Shown: piece after piece, positions 25,632 to 37,702 of the stretch
Layout: each line of letters opens with the position of its first letter
Numbering within the stretch: position 1 is the stretch's first letter
NCBI RefSeq assembly: GCF_019207085.1
Contig: NZ_JAATOM010000002.1
Coordinates: forward strand, 310,001-374,000
DNA from: Variovorax sp. dw_308
GTDB lineage: Bacteria > Pseudomonadota > Gammaproteobacteria > Burkholderiales > Burkholderiaceae_C
Length of the DNA stretch: 64,000 nt
Direction of reading: 5' to 3'
Made by a program: the position numbers and the translations under genes
Notes under the pieces: generated by a model
Told to the model about the DNA's origin: nothing
Database searches by the model: none
Seen by the model: only the letters and a program-made list of their open reading frames with translations

Positions 25632-26978
25632 ATGTCGACCGTCTTCAATTTCACCTTCGTTCCGTGGTTTCGCTCGGTGGCGCCTTATATCCACACGCAT
25701 CGCGGCAAGACTTTCGTGGTTGGCCTCGCGGGCGAAGCCATTGCCGCCGGCAAGCTGCAAAGCATCGCGCAGGACCTGGCCCTGATCCAGTCGATGGGGG
25801 TGAAGGTGGTGCTGGTGCACGGCTTTCGCCCTCAGGTCAACGAGCAATTGCGCGCCAAAGGCCACGAGGCGCGCTACTCCCACGGCATGCGCATCACCGA
25901 CGAGGTGGCGCTGGACTCGGCCCAGGAAGCGGCCGGCCAGTTGCGCTACGAGATCGAGGCCGCGTTCAGCCAGGGCCTGCCCAACACGCCGATGGCCGGC
26001 GCCACGGTACGCGTCATTTCGGGCAACTTCATCACCGCGCGCCCCGTGGGCGTGCTGGACGGCGTGGACTTCAAGCATTCCGGCCTGGTGCGCAAGGTCG
26101 ATGCCTCGGGCATTCGCCGCACGCTGGACTTCGGCGCGATGGTGCTGATCTCGCCCTTCGGCTTCTCGCCCACCGGCGAGGCCTTCAACCTCACGATGGA
26201 AGAAGTCGCCACCAGCGTTGCCATCTCGATCCAGGCCGACAAGCTGATCTTCCTCACCGAGGTGCCCGGCATCGCGATCGACCCGAGCCTGCCGGTGAGC
26301 GAGGACAACCCGATCGACACGGAACTGCCCCTGGACGCCGCCGAGAAGCTGCTGGCCCGCATGGAGCCGGCCCAGCGCCCGACCGACTCCGCCTTCTACC
26401 TGCAGCACTGCGTGAAAGCGTGCAAGGCCGGCGTGGAGCGCAATCACATCCTGCCTTTCGCTGTGGATGGCTCGCTGCTGCTGGAGGTGTACGTGCACGA
26501 TGGCATCGGCACCATGGTCATCGACGAGAAGCTGGAGTCGCTGCGTGAAGCCACGGCCGACGACATCGGCGGCATCCTGCAATTGATCGAGCCCTTCGAG
26601 CGCGACGGCACGCTGGTCAAGCGCGACCGCACCGAGATCGAACGCGACATCGGCCACTACACGGTGATCGAGCATGACGGCGTGATCTTCGGCTGCGCCG
26701 CGCTGTACCCCTACCCCGAGGCCCGCACCGCCGAGATGGCCGCGCTGACCGTGTCGCCCAACGTGCAGGCGCAGGGCGATGGCGAGAAGATCCTCAAGCG
26801 CGTGGAACAGCGCGCCAAGGCGGCCGGCCTGGAAAGCATCTTCGTGCTCACCACGCGCACGATGCACTGGTTCATCAAGCGCGGCTTCGTCCAGGTCGAT
26901 CCGGAATGGCTGCCCGAGGCCCGCAAGCGCAAGTACAACTGGGACCGCAAGAGCCAGGTGCTCGTGAAGAAGCTCTGA
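25632..26978 (+). CDS. argA: N-acetylglutamate synthase
   Basis: 448 residues. The amino-acid-kinase-like domain covers about 1-285 (FVPWFRSVAPYIHTHRGKT, VLVHGFRPQVN, GNFITARP) and a C-terminal GNAT domain about 300-440 (LIEPFERDGTLVKRDR, VSPNVQAQGDGEKILKRVEQ). It is the classical two-domain ArgA making N-acetylglutamate from glutamate and acetyl-CoA, normally arginine-inhibited. The ATG at 25632 is chosen because the conserved start MSTVFNFTFVPWFRS begins there. It lies 31 bases after vapC and 8 before dapC, so it may share a message with the lysine genes. Confidence 0.94.
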   Translation: MSTVFNFTFVPWFRSVAPYIHTHRGKTFVVGLAGEAIAAGKLQSIAQDLALIQSMGVKVVLVHGFRPQVNEQLRAKGHEARYSHGMRITDEVALDSAQEAAGQLRYEIEAAFSQGLPNTPMAGATVRVISGNFITARPVGVLDGVDFKHSGLVRKVDASGIRRTLDFGAMVLISPFGFSPTGEAFNLTMEEVATSVAISIQADKLIFLTEVPGIAIDPSLPVSEDNPIDTELPLDAAEKLLARMEPAQRPTDSAFYLQHCVKACKAGVERNHILPFAVDGSLLLEVYVHDGIGTMVIDEKLESLREATADDIGGILQLIEPFERDGTLVKRDRTEIERDIGHYTVIEHDGVIFGCAALYPYPEARTAEMAALTVSPNVQAQGDGEKILKRVEQRAKAAGLESIFVLTTRTMHWFIKRGFVQVDPEWLPEARKRKYNWDRKSQVLVKKL

Positions 26979-26986
26979 CCCTCGAC

Positions 26987-28192
26987 ATGAATCCGTTACT
27001 GAACAAACTCCAACCGTATCCCTTCGAGCGCCTGCGCCAGCTGTTCGCCGGCGTGACGCCCGACCCGGCGCTCGCGCCCATCAGCCTCGGCATCGGCGAG
27101 CCGAAGCATCCGACGCCGGACTTCATCAAGCACGCGCTGACCGCGGGGCTGGGCGCCCTGGCCGCCTATCCCGCCACCGCGGGCGAGCCGAAGCTGCGCA
27201 AGTCCTTCACCGACTGGCTGCAGACCCGCTACGGCCTCGCGCTCGATCCGGCCACGCAGGTGCTGCCGGTGAACGGCTCGCGCGAGGCGCTGTTCGCGCT
27301 GGCGCAGACCGTCGTCGATGCCAGCGCGAAGCCGGCCCCCATCGTGGTCTCGCCCAACCCGTTCTATCAAATCTACGAAGGCGCGGCGCTGCTGGCCGGC
27401 GCCGAGACGTACTACGTACCGAGCCGCGCCGACCGCAACTTTGCCGTCGACTGGGACAGCGTGCCGGCGGACGTCTGGGCGCGCGCGCAACTCGTGTTCG
27501 TGTGCTCGCCGGGCAACCCGACCGGGGCCGTGATGCCGCTGGACGAGTGGAAGAAGCTGTTCGCGCTCTCGGACGCGCACGGCTTCGTCATCGCCTCCGA
27601 CGAGTGCTACAGCGAGATCTACTTCCGCGAGGAACCGCCCCTCGGCGGCCTCGAAGCCGCGGCCAGGCTGGGTCGCAGCGACTTCAAGAACCTGATCGCC
27701 CTGACCTCGCTGTCCAAGCGCAGCAACGTGCCCGGCCTGCGCAGCGGCTTCGTGGCCGGCGACGCCTCGATCATCAAGAGCTTCCTGCTCTATCGCACCT
27801 ACCACGGCAGCGCGATGAGCGGCGCCGTCGCCGCCGCCAGCATCGCAGCCTGGGGCGACGAGCATCACGTCGTTGAGAACCGCGCCCAGTACCGTGCCAA
27901 GTTCGCCGCCGTCACGCCGCTGCTCGAACCCGTGCTCGACGTGAAGCTGCCCGATGCGAGCTTCTACCTCTGGGCCGGCGTGCCCGCCCGGTGGGAGGGC
28001 GACGATGCCGCCTTCGCCCGCGACTTGTACGCTCAATACAATGTCACGGTGTTGCCCGGCAGCTATCTGGCCCGCGACTTCGGCGGTGTCAATCCGGGCC
28101 GGGGGCGCATCCGCATGGCGCTCGTGGCAGGCACCGACGAGTGCGTGGCAGCCGCCAACCGCATCGTCCAGTTCATCCAGTCGGGCCAATGA
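26987..28192 (+). CDS. dapC: N-succinyldiaminopimelate aminotransferase
   Basis: 401 residues. The start [20 protein letters not shown] is typical of betaproteobacterial DapC. Residues expected of fold type I are present: NPTG at 177-180, Asp205 and Tyr208 in [10 protein letters not shown], and the PLP lysine Lys244 in [15 protein letters not shown]. It makes N-succinyl-LL-diaminopimelate from the keto precursor with glutamate, in the succinylase lysine/peptidoglycan branch. Operon partners dapD and dapE carry out the steps before and after it, which fixes the function better than sequence alone. Confidence 0.93.
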   Translation: MNPLLNKLQPYPFERLRQLFAGVTPDPALAPISLGIGEPKHPTPDFIKHALTAGLGALAAYPATAGEPKLRKSFTDWLQTRYGLALDPATQVLPVNGSREALFALAQTVVDASAKPAPIVVSPNPFYQIYEGAALLAGAETYYVPSRADRNFAVDWDSVPADVWARAQLVFVCSPGNPTGAVMPLDEWKKLFALSDAHGFVIASDECYSEIYFREEPPLGGLEAAARLGRSDFKNLIALTSLSKRSNVPGLRSGFVAGDASIIKSFLLYRTYHGSAMSGAVAAASIAAWGDEHHVVENRAQYRAKFAAVTPLLEPVLDVKLPDASFYLWAGVPARWEGDDAAFARDLYAQYNVTVLPGSYLARDFGGVNPGRGRIRMALVAGTDECVAAANRIVQFIQSGQ

Positions 28193-28232
28193 CGCGGCCC
28201 TTTTCTTGCATTCGACTTCCGAGACTTCATCC

Positions 28233-29057
28233 ATGACCCAGCAACTCCAGCAAACCATCGACGCCGCGTGGGAAGACCGCGCCAACATGTCCGCAACCGA
28301 CGCGCCGGCCGAGGTGCGCAAGGCGGTCGATCATGTGATCTCCGAGCTCAACAACGGCCACCTGCGCGTGGCCACGCGCGAGGGCGTCGGCCAGTGGACG
28401 GTGCACCAATGGATCAAGAAGGCCGTGCTGCTGTCGTTCCGCCTGAAGGACAACGAACAGATGCAGGCCGGCTCGCTGGGCTTCTACGACAAGGTGCCGA
28501 CCAAGTTCTCGCACCTGTCGGCCGGTGAACTCAAGGAAGCCGGCGTGCGCATCGTGCCGCCCGCCGTGGCCCGCCGTGGCAGCTTCGTCGCCAAGGGCGC
28601 GATCCTGATGCCGTCGTACGTGAACATCGGCGCATACGTCGGTGAAAACACCATGGTCGACACCTGGGCCACCGTGGGTTCCTGCGCGCAGATCGGCGCC
28701 AACGTGCACCTCTCGGGCGGCGTGGGCATCGGCGGCGTGCTGGAGCCGCTGCAGGCCGGCCCGACCATCATCGAAGACAACTGTTTCATCGGCGCCCGCT
28801 CGGAAGTGGTGGAAGGCGTGGTCGTGGAAGAGAACTCGGTGCTGTCGATGGGCGTCTACATCGGCCAAAGCACACCCATCTACGACCGCGCAACCGGTGA
28901 AATCACCTACGGTCGCGTGCCGGCAGGCTCTGTTGTCATCAGCGGGTCTCTCCCGAAGGACAACGGCCGCTACAGCCTCTATGCTGCAATCATCGTGAAG
29001 CGCGTGGACGCACAAACCCGTGCCAAGACCTCGCTGAACGACCTGCTGCGCGACTGA
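28233..29057 (+). CDS. dapD: Tetrahydrodipicolinate N-succinyltransferase
   Basis: 274 residues, the standard DapD length. A helical N-terminal domain (about 1-100) is followed by a left-handed beta-helix of hexapeptide repeats ([33 protein letters not shown]) and the C-terminal catalytic strand. Trimeric cytosolic enzyme transferring succinyl from succinyl-CoA to tetrahydrodipicolinate. It lies 40 bases after dapC and before pilU and dapE in a plus-strand run. Confidence 0.96.
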   Translation: MTQQLQQTIDAAWEDRANMSATDAPAEVRKAVDHVISELNNGHLRVATREGVGQWTVHQWIKKAVLLSFRLKDNEQMQAGSLGFYDKVPTKFSHLSAGELKEAGVRIVPPAVARRGSFVAKGAILMPSYVNIGAYVGENTMVDTWATVGSCAQIGANVHLSGGVGIGGVLEPLQAGPTIIEDNCFIGARSEVVEGVVVEENSVLSMGVYIGQSTPIYDRATGEITYGRVPAGSVVISGSLPKDNGRYSLYAAIIVKRVDAQTRAKTSLNDLLRD

Positions 29058-29094
29058 TTTTTCTTCTTCCGTTTCTTTGCTGGAAAGAGTGCCG

Positions 29095-30243
29095 ATGAAT
29101 ACGATGGAACGCATCCTGCGATTGATGGCCGAACGAAAGGCCTCCGACATCTACCTCTCGGCCAATTCGCCGGCGCTGATCCGGATCAATGGAAACTGCG
29201 TTCCCATCAACGGCCAGGTGCTTCCAGCGGCGGCGCCGCTTTCGCTGCTGTCCGAGGTGGTGCATGAAAGCCGCGTGGCCGAGCTGGAACGCACCGGCGA
29301 GCTCAACATGGCGATCGCGCTCGAGGGCCTCGGCAACTTCCGCATCAGCGCCATGCGCCAGCGCGGCAGCTATGCGGTGGTGGTGCGGCACATCGCGTCG
29401 ATCATCCCGACCTTCGCCGACCTGAACCTGCCCGACATCCTCAAGACGCTGATCATGGAGAAGCGCGGGCTGATCCTCATGGTCGGCGCCACGGGTGCGG
29501 GCAAGTCGACCACGTTGGCGTCGATGCTGGATTACCGCAACGAACATGCAAGCGGCCACATCCTCACGGTGGAGGAACCGATCGAATTCACCTTCACCAA
29601 CAAGAAGTCGATGGTCAACCAACGCGACGTGGGCAGCGACACGCAATCGCTCCAGGTCGCGCTGAAGAATGCGCTGCGCCAGGCGCCCGACGTGATCCAG
29701 ATCGGCGAGATCCGCGACCGCGAGACCATGACGGCCGCCATCGCGTACGCGCAATCGGGCCACCTGTGCGTGGCCACGCTGCATGCCAACAACAGCTACC
29801 GTGCGCTGAACCGCATCCTGAGCTTCTACCCGGTGGAAGTGCGCGGCACGCTGCTGTCCGACCTGGGCTCGTCGCTGCGCGCCATCGTGGCGCAACGCCT
29901 GATGCGCACGCCGGCCGGTGTGCGCGTGCCCGCCGTGGAGGTGATGCTGAATTCGGCCCTGGTGGCCGAGCTCATCGAGAAGGGCGACTTCTCCAGCGTC
30001 AAGGAAGCGATGGAACAGTCGATGGCCGAGGGTTCGCAGACCTTCGAGGAAGATATCGCCCGCCTGATTCTCGAAGAGCGCGTCACGCGCGAGGAAGGCA
30101 TGCTCCAGGCCGACTCGCCGACCAACCTCATGTGGCGCCTGCAAAACCGCAACAACCCGGCCACCAACACCGACGACCGGGCCCTGCTGGACCAGCTCGA
30201 CGAACCCACCTTCACCGACATCACGCTCGACGTGAAGTTTTGA
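29095..30243 (+). CDS. pilU: Type IV pilus retraction ATPase, PilU-like
   Basis: 382 residues from the ATG at 29095 (GGAAAGAG upstream). Walker A GATGAGKST at 131-139, an Asp-box TVEEPIEFTF, Walker B in VIQIGEIRDRET and the His box SGHLCVATLHANN make it a PilT/PilU-family ATPase. The AIRNLIRE motif of PilT is not seen and the long tail past 345 (PTNLMWRLQNRNN) is PilU-like. It drives pilus retraction together with PilT at the inner membrane. No other pil gene is adjacent: it sits between dapD (37 bases) and dapE (67 bases). Confidence 0.88.
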   Translation: MNTMERILRLMAERKASDIYLSANSPALIRINGNCVPINGQVLPAAAPLSLLSEVVHESRVAELERTGELNMAIALEGLGNFRISAMRQRGSYAVVVRHIASIIPTFADLNLPDILKTLIMEKRGLILMVGATGAGKSTTLASMLDYRNEHASGHILTVEEPIEFTFTNKKSMVNQRDVGSDTQSLQVALKNALRQAPDVIQIGEIRDRETMTAAIAYAQSGHLCVATLHANNSYRALNRILSFYPVEVRGTLLSDLGSSLRAIVAQRLMRTPAGVRVPAVEVMLNSALVAELIEKGDFSSVKEAMEQSMAEGSQTFEEDIARLILEERVTREEGMLQADSPTNLMWRLQNRNNPATNTDDRALLDQLDEPTFTDITLDVKF

Positions 30244-30310
30244 GTCGGAGGCGGTCCGGCACAGGCAGGTCGGGCAAAATCCGCCACCTCCCTGACGCAC
30301 CGCCCCACCG

Positions 30311-31483
30311 ATGTCCCGCACGCTGCACCTTGCCGAACAACTGATCTCGCGCCCCTCTGTCACCCCGGACGACGGAGGGTGCCAGCAGATCCTCGGTGAG
30401 CGGCTGGCGAAGCTGGGCTTCACGCTGGAGACCATCGAAAGCGGCCCCGCCGACTTCCGCGTGACCAACCTGTGGGCCAGGCGCACCGCCACTACGCCCG
30501 GCGCGAAGACCATCGCCTTCGCCGGCCACACGGACGTGGTGCCCACCGGCCCGCTCGAACAGTGGACCAGCCACCCCTTCACCCCGGCGCACCGCGGCGG
30601 CCTGCTCTACGGCCGCGGCGCCTGTGACATGAAGACCTCGTTGGCGGCCTTCGTAGTGGCCATCGAGGAGTTCCTGGCCGCCACGCCCGATCCGCATCTC
30701 TCGCTGGCCCTGCTGCTCACGAGCGACGAGGAAGGCCCGGGCGTCGACGGCACCGTCATCGTCTGCAACACGCTGGCCGCGCGCGGCGAGGTCGTCGACT
30801 ACTGCATCGTCGGCGAGCCCACCTCGGTCGAGCGCTGCGGCGACATGATCAAGAACGGCCGGCGCGGCACCATGAGCGGCAAGCTCACCGTCCACGGCGT
30901 GCAGGGCCACATCGCCTACCCGCACCTGGCCAAGAACCCGGTGCATGCCTTCGCGCCGGCCTTGGCGGAACTGGTCGCCATCAACGCCACCGGCGGCTGG
31001 GACGCCGGCAATGCGCACTTCCAGCCGACCAGCTGGCAGATCAGCAACTTCCACTCGGGCACCGGCGCGAGCAACGTCATTCCGGGTGCTGCGGTGATCG
31101 ACTTCAACTTCCGCTTCTCGACCGAGTCGACGCCCGAATCGCTGCAGAAGAAAGTGCATGCGGTGCTCGATGCCCACGGGCTCGACTACAAGCTCGACTG
31201 GACCGTCGGCGGCCTGCCCTTCCTCACGCAGCCTGCGGAACTGGTGCAGGCGGTGCAGGACGCGATCCGTGACGAGACCGGCATCGTCACCGAACTCTCG
31301 ACCAGCGGCGGCACCAGCGATGCGCGCTTCATCGCCAAGATCTGCAGGCAGGTGATCGAGTTGGGGCCGGTCAACGCCAGCATCCACAAGATCGACGAGC
31401 ACATTGCCGTCGACGCGATCGAACCGTTGAAGAACATCTACCGGCGCACGCTGGAGAAGCTCGAACAGGCAGCGCGCGCATGA
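30311..31483 (+). CDS. dapE: Succinyl-diaminopimelate desuccinylase
   Basis: 390 residues, M20 zinc hydrolase. Zinc ligand His73 in AGHTDVVP, bridging Asp106 in [10 protein letters not shown] and the catalytic/ligand acids in TSDEEG (139-142), with the dimerisation domain about 180-290. It removes succinate to give LL-diaminopimelate for lysine and cell wall. The usual GRGAADMKGS reads [10 protein letters not shown] here, a conservative change that keeps the metal Asp. Its stop overlaps the prmB start, so the two are coupled. Confidence 0.95.
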   Translation: MSRTLHLAEQLISRPSVTPDDGGCQQILGERLAKLGFTLETIESGPADFRVTNLWARRTATTPGAKTIAFAGHTDVVPTGPLEQWTSHPFTPAHRGGLLYGRGACDMKTSLAAFVVAIEEFLAATPDPHLSLALLLTSDEEGPGVDGTVIVCNTLAARGEVVDYCIVGEPTSVERCGDMIKNGRRGTMSGKLTVHGVQGHIAYPHLAKNPVHAFAPALAELVAINATGGWDAGNAHFQPTSWQISNFHSGTGASNVIPGAAVIDFNFRFSTESTPESLQKKVHAVLDAHGLDYKLDWTVGGLPFLTQPAELVQAVQDAIRDETGIVTELSTSGGTSDARFIAKICRQVIELGPVNASIHKIDEHIAVDAIEPLKNIYRRTLEKLEQAARA

Positions 31484-32346
31484 CAACGGTCATCCAATTG
31501 ATCGAAGCCGGCGCGAAGCAACTCACCGACGCCGGCGTCGCCTTCGGCCACGGCACCACCAACGCATTCGACGAGGCCGCCTGGCTGGTGCTGTGGCAAC
31601 TGCGCCTGCCCATCGACGATCTCGATTCGGTGGCCGACAAGCCCGTGGCGCCGGCCGACGCCGAACGCGCGGCAGAGCTGGTCAAGACGCGCATCGGTAC
31701 GCGCAAGCCAGCCGCCTACCTCACCAGGGAGGCCTGGCTGCAGGGCGTGCCCTTCTTCGTCGACGAGCGCGCCATCGTGCCGCGCAGCTTCATCGCCGAG
31801 CTGGTGGCAGACGGCACCATCGACTACTGGCTTGACGAGAAGACCCGGCACGTCCTCGACCTCTGCACCGGCAACGGCAGCCTCGCCGTGCTGGCAGCCA
31901 TGACCTACCCGGAAGTGCACGTGACCGGGGCTGACATATCGACGGAAGCGCTCGAAGTCGCGGCCATCAACGTGACAAGGCACCAGCTCGACACACGCAT
32001 CACGCTGGTGCAGTCCGATGGCCTGGGCGCCTTGCCCGGCCCGTACGACCTGATCCTCTGCAACCCGCCCTACGTCAATGCCGGCAGCATGGCTGCGCTG
32101 CCCGCGGAGTACAAGGCGGAGCCCGAACTGGCGCTGGCCGGCGGCACGGACGGCATGGACTTCATCCGCACGCTGCTCGCCGCCGCGCCCGCGGTGATGA
32201 GCGAGGGGGCTGTGTTGGTGCTCGAGATCGGCAACGAGCGCGAGCACTTCGAAGCTGCTTTTCCCACGCTGGAGACCTTGTGGCTGGAGACCTCGGCCGG
32301 CGACGACCAGGTCCTGCTGCTCACCCGCGAAGCGCTGGCCGCCTGA
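31480..32346 (+). CDS. prmB: 50S ribosomal protein L3 N5-glutamine methyltransferase
   Basis: 288 residues, starting in an ATGA overlap with dapE. The N-terminal helical substrate-binding part runs to about 100. The SAM site [12 protein letters not shown] spans 127-138 and the catalytic NPPY is at 195-198, specific for glutamine/adenine N-methyltransferases. PrmB methylates ribosomal protein L3; PrmC would modify release factors. The choice of PrmB follows from the ARDYLGRRIG-type N-terminal pattern seen only loosely here and from the usual dapE-prmB neighbourhood in Burkholderiales. Confidence 0.88.
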   Translation: MTTVIQLIEAGAKQLTDAGVAFGHGTTNAFDEAAWLVLWQLRLPIDDLDSVADKPVAPADAERAAELVKTRIGTRKPAAYLTREAWLQGVPFFVDERAIVPRSFIAELVADGTIDYWLDEKTRHVLDLCTGNGSLAVLAAMTYPEVHVTGADISTEALEVAAINVTRHQLDTRITLVQSDGLGALPGPYDLILCNPPYVNAGSMAALPAEYKAEPELALAGGTDGMDFIRTLLAAAPAVMSEGAVLVLEIGNEREHFEAAFPTLETLWLETSAGDDQVLLLTREALAA

Positions 32347-32362
32347 ACACCCTGAGCGTCCA

Positions 32363-34231
<1,869 letters not shown>

Positions 34232-34262
34232 GCCTTCCTTCTTTCCCCCTTGGAGATACCTC

Positions 34263-35792
34263 GTGCGCACTTTCAGGAAATCCCTTCTCGCCGCCAGCCT
34301 CGCGCTTGCCGCGCTCTGCAGCCCGCTGGCCGTGACCAACGCGCAGGCCGCCGGCACGCTGACCGTGGCCTTGCACCAGGATCCGGGCAACTGGGACCCG
34401 ATCGCGACCTTCCTGGTCGCATGGGGCGCGGTCGGCGGCCAGGTGTTCGACGGGCTCATCATGCGCACGCCCGACATGAAGCTGGTCCCCGGCCTGGCCA
34501 CCAAGTGGGAGTTCATGGACAAGAACACGAAGATCCGCTTCACGCTGCGGCCCAACGTCAAGTTCCACAACGGCGAGCCCTTCGATGCAGAGGCCGTCAA
34601 GTTCACCTTCGACCGCCTGCTCGGCGAGGACGGCAAGAAGGGTCCGCAGCAATCGAACTACACCTCGATCGACAAGGTCGTGGTGGTCAACCCGATGACG
34701 GTCGACATGTACCTCAAGTCGCCTGACCCGGTGCTGCTGACCAAGCTGGCCGGCTATGGGGCGATGATCGTCCCGCCGAAGTACGTCAAGGAAAAGGGCA
34801 ACGAGTTCTTCGGCAACAACCCGGTCGGCACCGGCCCGTTCAAGTTCACCGAATACAAGCCGAAGGTCAGCCTTTCCTTCGCGCGCAATGCCGACTACTG
34901 GGGCGGCGCGCCGAAGGTCGATTCGCTGGTCTACCGCTTCATCGCCGAGCCGGCCACGCAGGCCGCCGAGTTGCAGGCCGGCCGCGTCGACGTCGCCAAC
35001 CAGGTGCCGCTCGCGATGCTGGAGACGCTCAGGAAGGACCCGAAGCTGGCGGTCGTGAGCATGGACGGCCCGGTGGCGCTGGCCCTGCGCTACAACACCC
35101 AGCGCGGCATCATGAAGGACCGCGAGGTGCGCCGCGCGCTGATCATGGCGGTGGACCGCGACGCCATCATCAAGACCATCCTGCTCGGCCAGGCCAAGCC
35201 GATCGCGAGCTTCCAGGGCGAACTGTCCTTCGGCTACGACGCGGGCCTCAAGCCCCTGCCCTTCAACCCGACGCAAGCCAAGGCGATGCTGGCCAAGGCC
35301 GGCGTAAAGCCCGGTGCACAGGTGCAACTCGACTTCCGCGGCCCGGACAGCAACTTCCGCGAGGTTTCGCAGGCGGTCGCGGCCTACCTGCAGGCGGTGG
35401 GCGTGCAGGCGGCGCTCAAGCCCTATGAAACCAACGTGCTGCTCAACGACATCATTCCCAACGGCAAGACCGGTGAGATGTGGCAGAACCAGTGGGGCGG
35501 CTGGACCTTCGACTACGACAACACGGCCTACGCGATGTACTACACAAAGCAGCGCTGGAACCCGTACGACGACGACGTCAAGCTCAACGCGCTGCTGCAC
35601 ACCCAGCGCAACACCTGGGACCAGGCCGCGCGCAAGCAGACGCTGCAGGAGATCGGCCGCTACGTGGCCGACCAGGCGCTGGAGATGCCGCTCTACAGCC
35701 TGAACACCGTCTACGGCATCAACAAGCGCGCGAAGAACCTCGCGCTGCCGGCGGACGGCCGCTTCCGCTTCGTCGAGGCGACGGTGGAATGA
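34263..35792 (+). CDS. Periplasmic peptide-binding protein (SBP family 5)
   Basis: 509 residues from a GTG (TTGGAG upstream). A signal peptide RTFRKSLLAASLALAALCS ends near VTNAQAAG. The mature protein has the DppA/OppA/NikA fold, with GLATKWEFMD, TLRPNVKFHNGEPFDAEAVKFTF and PVGTGPFKFTEYKP as signatures. It captures a peptide or peptide-like ligand for the adjacent permeases. Ligand identity is not readable. The M14 carboxypeptidase in the same run favours peptides over nickel or glutathione. Confidence 0.93.
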   Translation: MRTFRKSLLAASLALAALCSPLAVTNAQAAGTLTVALHQDPGNWDPIATFLVAWGAVGGQVFDGLIMRTPDMKLVPGLATKWEFMDKNTKIRFTLRPNVKFHNGEPFDAEAVKFTFDRLLGEDGKKGPQQSNYTSIDKVVVVNPMTVDMYLKSPDPVLLTKLAGYGAMIVPPKYVKEKGNEFFGNNPVGTGPFKFTEYKPKVSLSFARNADYWGGAPKVDSLVYRFIAEPATQAAELQAGRVDVANQVPLAMLETLRKDPKLAVVSMDGPVALALRYNTQRGIMKDREVRRALIMAVDRDAIIKTILLGQAKPIASFQGELSFGYDAGLKPLPFNPTQAKAMLAKAGVKPGAQVQLDFRGPDSNFREVSQAVAAYLQAVGVQAALKPYETNVLLNDIIPNGKTGEMWQNQWGGWTFDYDNTAYAMYYTKQRWNPYDDDVKLNALLHTQRNTWDQAARKQTLQEIGRYVADQALEMPLYSLNTVYGINKRAKNLALPADGRFRFVEATVE

Positions 35793-35838
35793 CCGAATTC
35801 GGGAGCGGACAGCCGAATGCAGGAGCGATAGCCGCGAC

Positions 35839-36762
35839 ATGACCGGCTTCCTCGTCAAGCGCATCCTCCAGGCCATCTTCGTGGTGCTGGTGGTGACGCT
35901 GTTCGTCTCGTATGCGGTGCGGCTGTCGGGCGACCCGGCGATCATGCTGGCCCAGGGCGCGGGCAGCGTGACGGAAGAAGACCTGAAGAACATCCGCATC
36001 GGGCTCGGCCTCGACCGGCCCTTTCCGGTGCAGTACGCGGCCTTTCTCAAGGGCTTGCTGGTGGGCGACTTCGGGCGCAGCTTCCTCGGCGGCACGCCGG
36101 TGTCGCGCCTCATCGGCGACGCCTTGCCGGCCACGCTGGCGCTGGCGGGGGCGTCGCTGCTGCTGTCCTTGCTGGTCTCGATCCCGCTCGGCATCCAGGC
36201 CGCGGTGCACAAGGGCAAGGGCATCGACCAGGCCATACGCATCGGCTCGCTGGTGGGGCTGTCGTTCCCCAACTTCTGGCTCGCGATCATGCTGGTGCTG
36301 CTGCTGTCGATCACCTTCCCGCTGCTGCCGCCTTCGGGCTGGGACGGGCCAGCGAGCCTGGTCATGCCGACGCTGACGATGGCGATCATCTTCTCGGCCA
36401 CCAACGTGCGGCTGGTGCGCACCTCGATGCTGGAAACACTGTCGGCGCAATACATCATGGTCGCGCGGGCCAAGGGGCTGAAGGACCGCGTGGTGCTCTA
36501 CAAGCATGCGCTGCGCAACTGCGCGATTCCGCTCATCACCTACGTCGGCCTGCAGTTCGGCAAGATGATCGGCGGCCTGGTGGTGGTGGAGAAGGTCTTC
36601 AACTGGCCCGGCATGGGCACGCTGGCCTTCGATGCGATCGCGGCGCGCGACTATCCGGTGCTGCAGGGCACGGTCACGGTGCTCGCCTTGATGGTGGTGG
36701 GCGCCAACCTGCTGGTGGACCTGGCCTACGGGTTGATCGATCCGCGCATTCGCAATGGCTGA
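35839..36762 (+). CDS. Peptide ABC transporter permease (DppB family)
   Basis: 307 residues with about six membrane segments, the first at 9-28. The binding-protein-dependent transport motif is at about 205-225 (MVARAKGLKDRVVLYKHAL) and the start TGFLVKRILQAIFVVLVVT is typical of the B-type permease. It pairs with the next gene, whose start overlaps this stop by 8 bases. The 46 bases before it have no terminator, so the binding protein and permeases share a message. Confidence 0.93.
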   Translation: MTGFLVKRILQAIFVVLVVTLFVSYAVRLSGDPAIMLAQGAGSVTEEDLKNIRIGLGLDRPFPVQYAAFLKGLLVGDFGRSFLGGTPVSRLIGDALPATLALAGASLLLSLLVSIPLGIQAAVHKGKGIDQAIRIGSLVGLSFPNFWLAIMLVLLLSITFPLLPPSGWDGPASLVMPTLTMAIIFSATNVRLVRTSMLETLSAQYIMVARAKGLKDRVVLYKHALRNCAIPLITYVGLQFGKMIGGLVVVEKVFNWPGMGTLAFDAIAARDYPVLQGTVTVLALMVVGANLLVDLAYGLIDPRIRNG

Positions 36763-37642
36763 AGCAGGCATGACCCAAGCCTCCTCCGCCGCGGCTGGCG
36801 ACGTGCCGGCGCGTGTGCGCTGGCGGCACCTGCGCTCGCTCGAGTTCGTCGCCGGCGTGCTGCTGACAGGCACGATGATCCTGCTCGCCGTGCTGTCGCC
36901 GTTGCTGTATCCGGACCTCGGCGCGCGCATGGACCTGGCCGCTCGCCTGGTGCCGCCGCTCACGCAGTGGATGCATCCGCTGGGCACCGACCCGCTCGGG
37001 CGCGACGTGCTGGAGCGCGTGCTGCTGGGCGGGCGCATCTCGCTGTTCGTGGGCTTCGTGTCGGTGCTCGGCTCGGTGACGGTCGGCGTCATCGTCGGCC
37101 TCGTGGCGGGCTACTACCGCGGCGTATGGGACATGTTCCTGATGCGCTGCGTGGACGTGCAGCTCGCCCTGCCCTTCATCCTGATCGCGCTGACCTTCAT
37201 CTCGATCCTGGGCGGCGGCATCGACAACATCATCCTGTTCATGATCCTGTCGCAGTGGGTGCAGTACGCGCGCGTGGTACGCGGGCTGGTGCTGTCGCTG
37301 CGCGAGCGCGAGTTCGTGCAGGCGGCGCGCGCCTTCGGGGTGCGCGACCTGCCGATGGTGCGGCACCACATCGTGCCGAACGTGCTGGGGCCGGTGGTGA
37401 TCCTGGTCACGGTCAACGTGGCCGAGAACATCCTGCTCGAAAGCAGCCTGACCTTCCTCGGCCTGGGCGTCGACCCGCAAATCCCGACCTGGGGCGGCAT
37501 GCTGGCCGACGGCCGCAACTACCTGCAGACCGCATGGTGGGTGAGCGTGATTCCGGGCCTGGCCATCATGCTGACCGTGCTCGGGCTGAACCTGCTGGGC
37601 GATTGGCTGCGCGACCGGCTCGATCCACTCGGCAAGGCTTGA
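36755..37642 (+). CDS. Peptide ABC transporter permease (DppC family)
   Basis: 295 residues (290 if the ATG at 36770 is used). Membrane segments near 33-52, 98-120, 132-150, 160-180, 215-235 and 260-285. The EAA loop reads FVQAARAFGVRDLPMVRHHI and PLGTDPLGRDVLERVLLGGR precedes the membrane domain, both diagnostic of C-type permeases. It overlaps the DppB-type gene by 8 bases. Together with the fused ATPase and binding protein the importer is complete. Confidence 0.93.
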   Translation: MAEAGMTQASSAAAGDVPARVRWRHLRSLEFVAGVLLTGTMILLAVLSPLLYPDLGARMDLAARLVPPLTQWMHPLGTDPLGRDVLERVLLGGRISLFVGFVSVLGSVTVGVIVGLVAGYYRGVWDMFLMRCVDVQLALPFILIALTFISILGGGIDNIILFMILSQWVQYARVVRGLVLSLREREFVQAARAFGVRDLPMVRHHIVPNVLGPVVILVTVNVAENILLESSLTFLGLGVDPQIPTWGGMLADGRNYLQTAWWVSVIPGLAIMLTVLGLNLLGDWLRDRLDPLGKA

Positions 37643-37702
37643 GGACGCGTCCGGCGCCCTGGACAATCCTGCACGCGCCGTGCGCGCTTCGGAGACCCTC
37701 CC

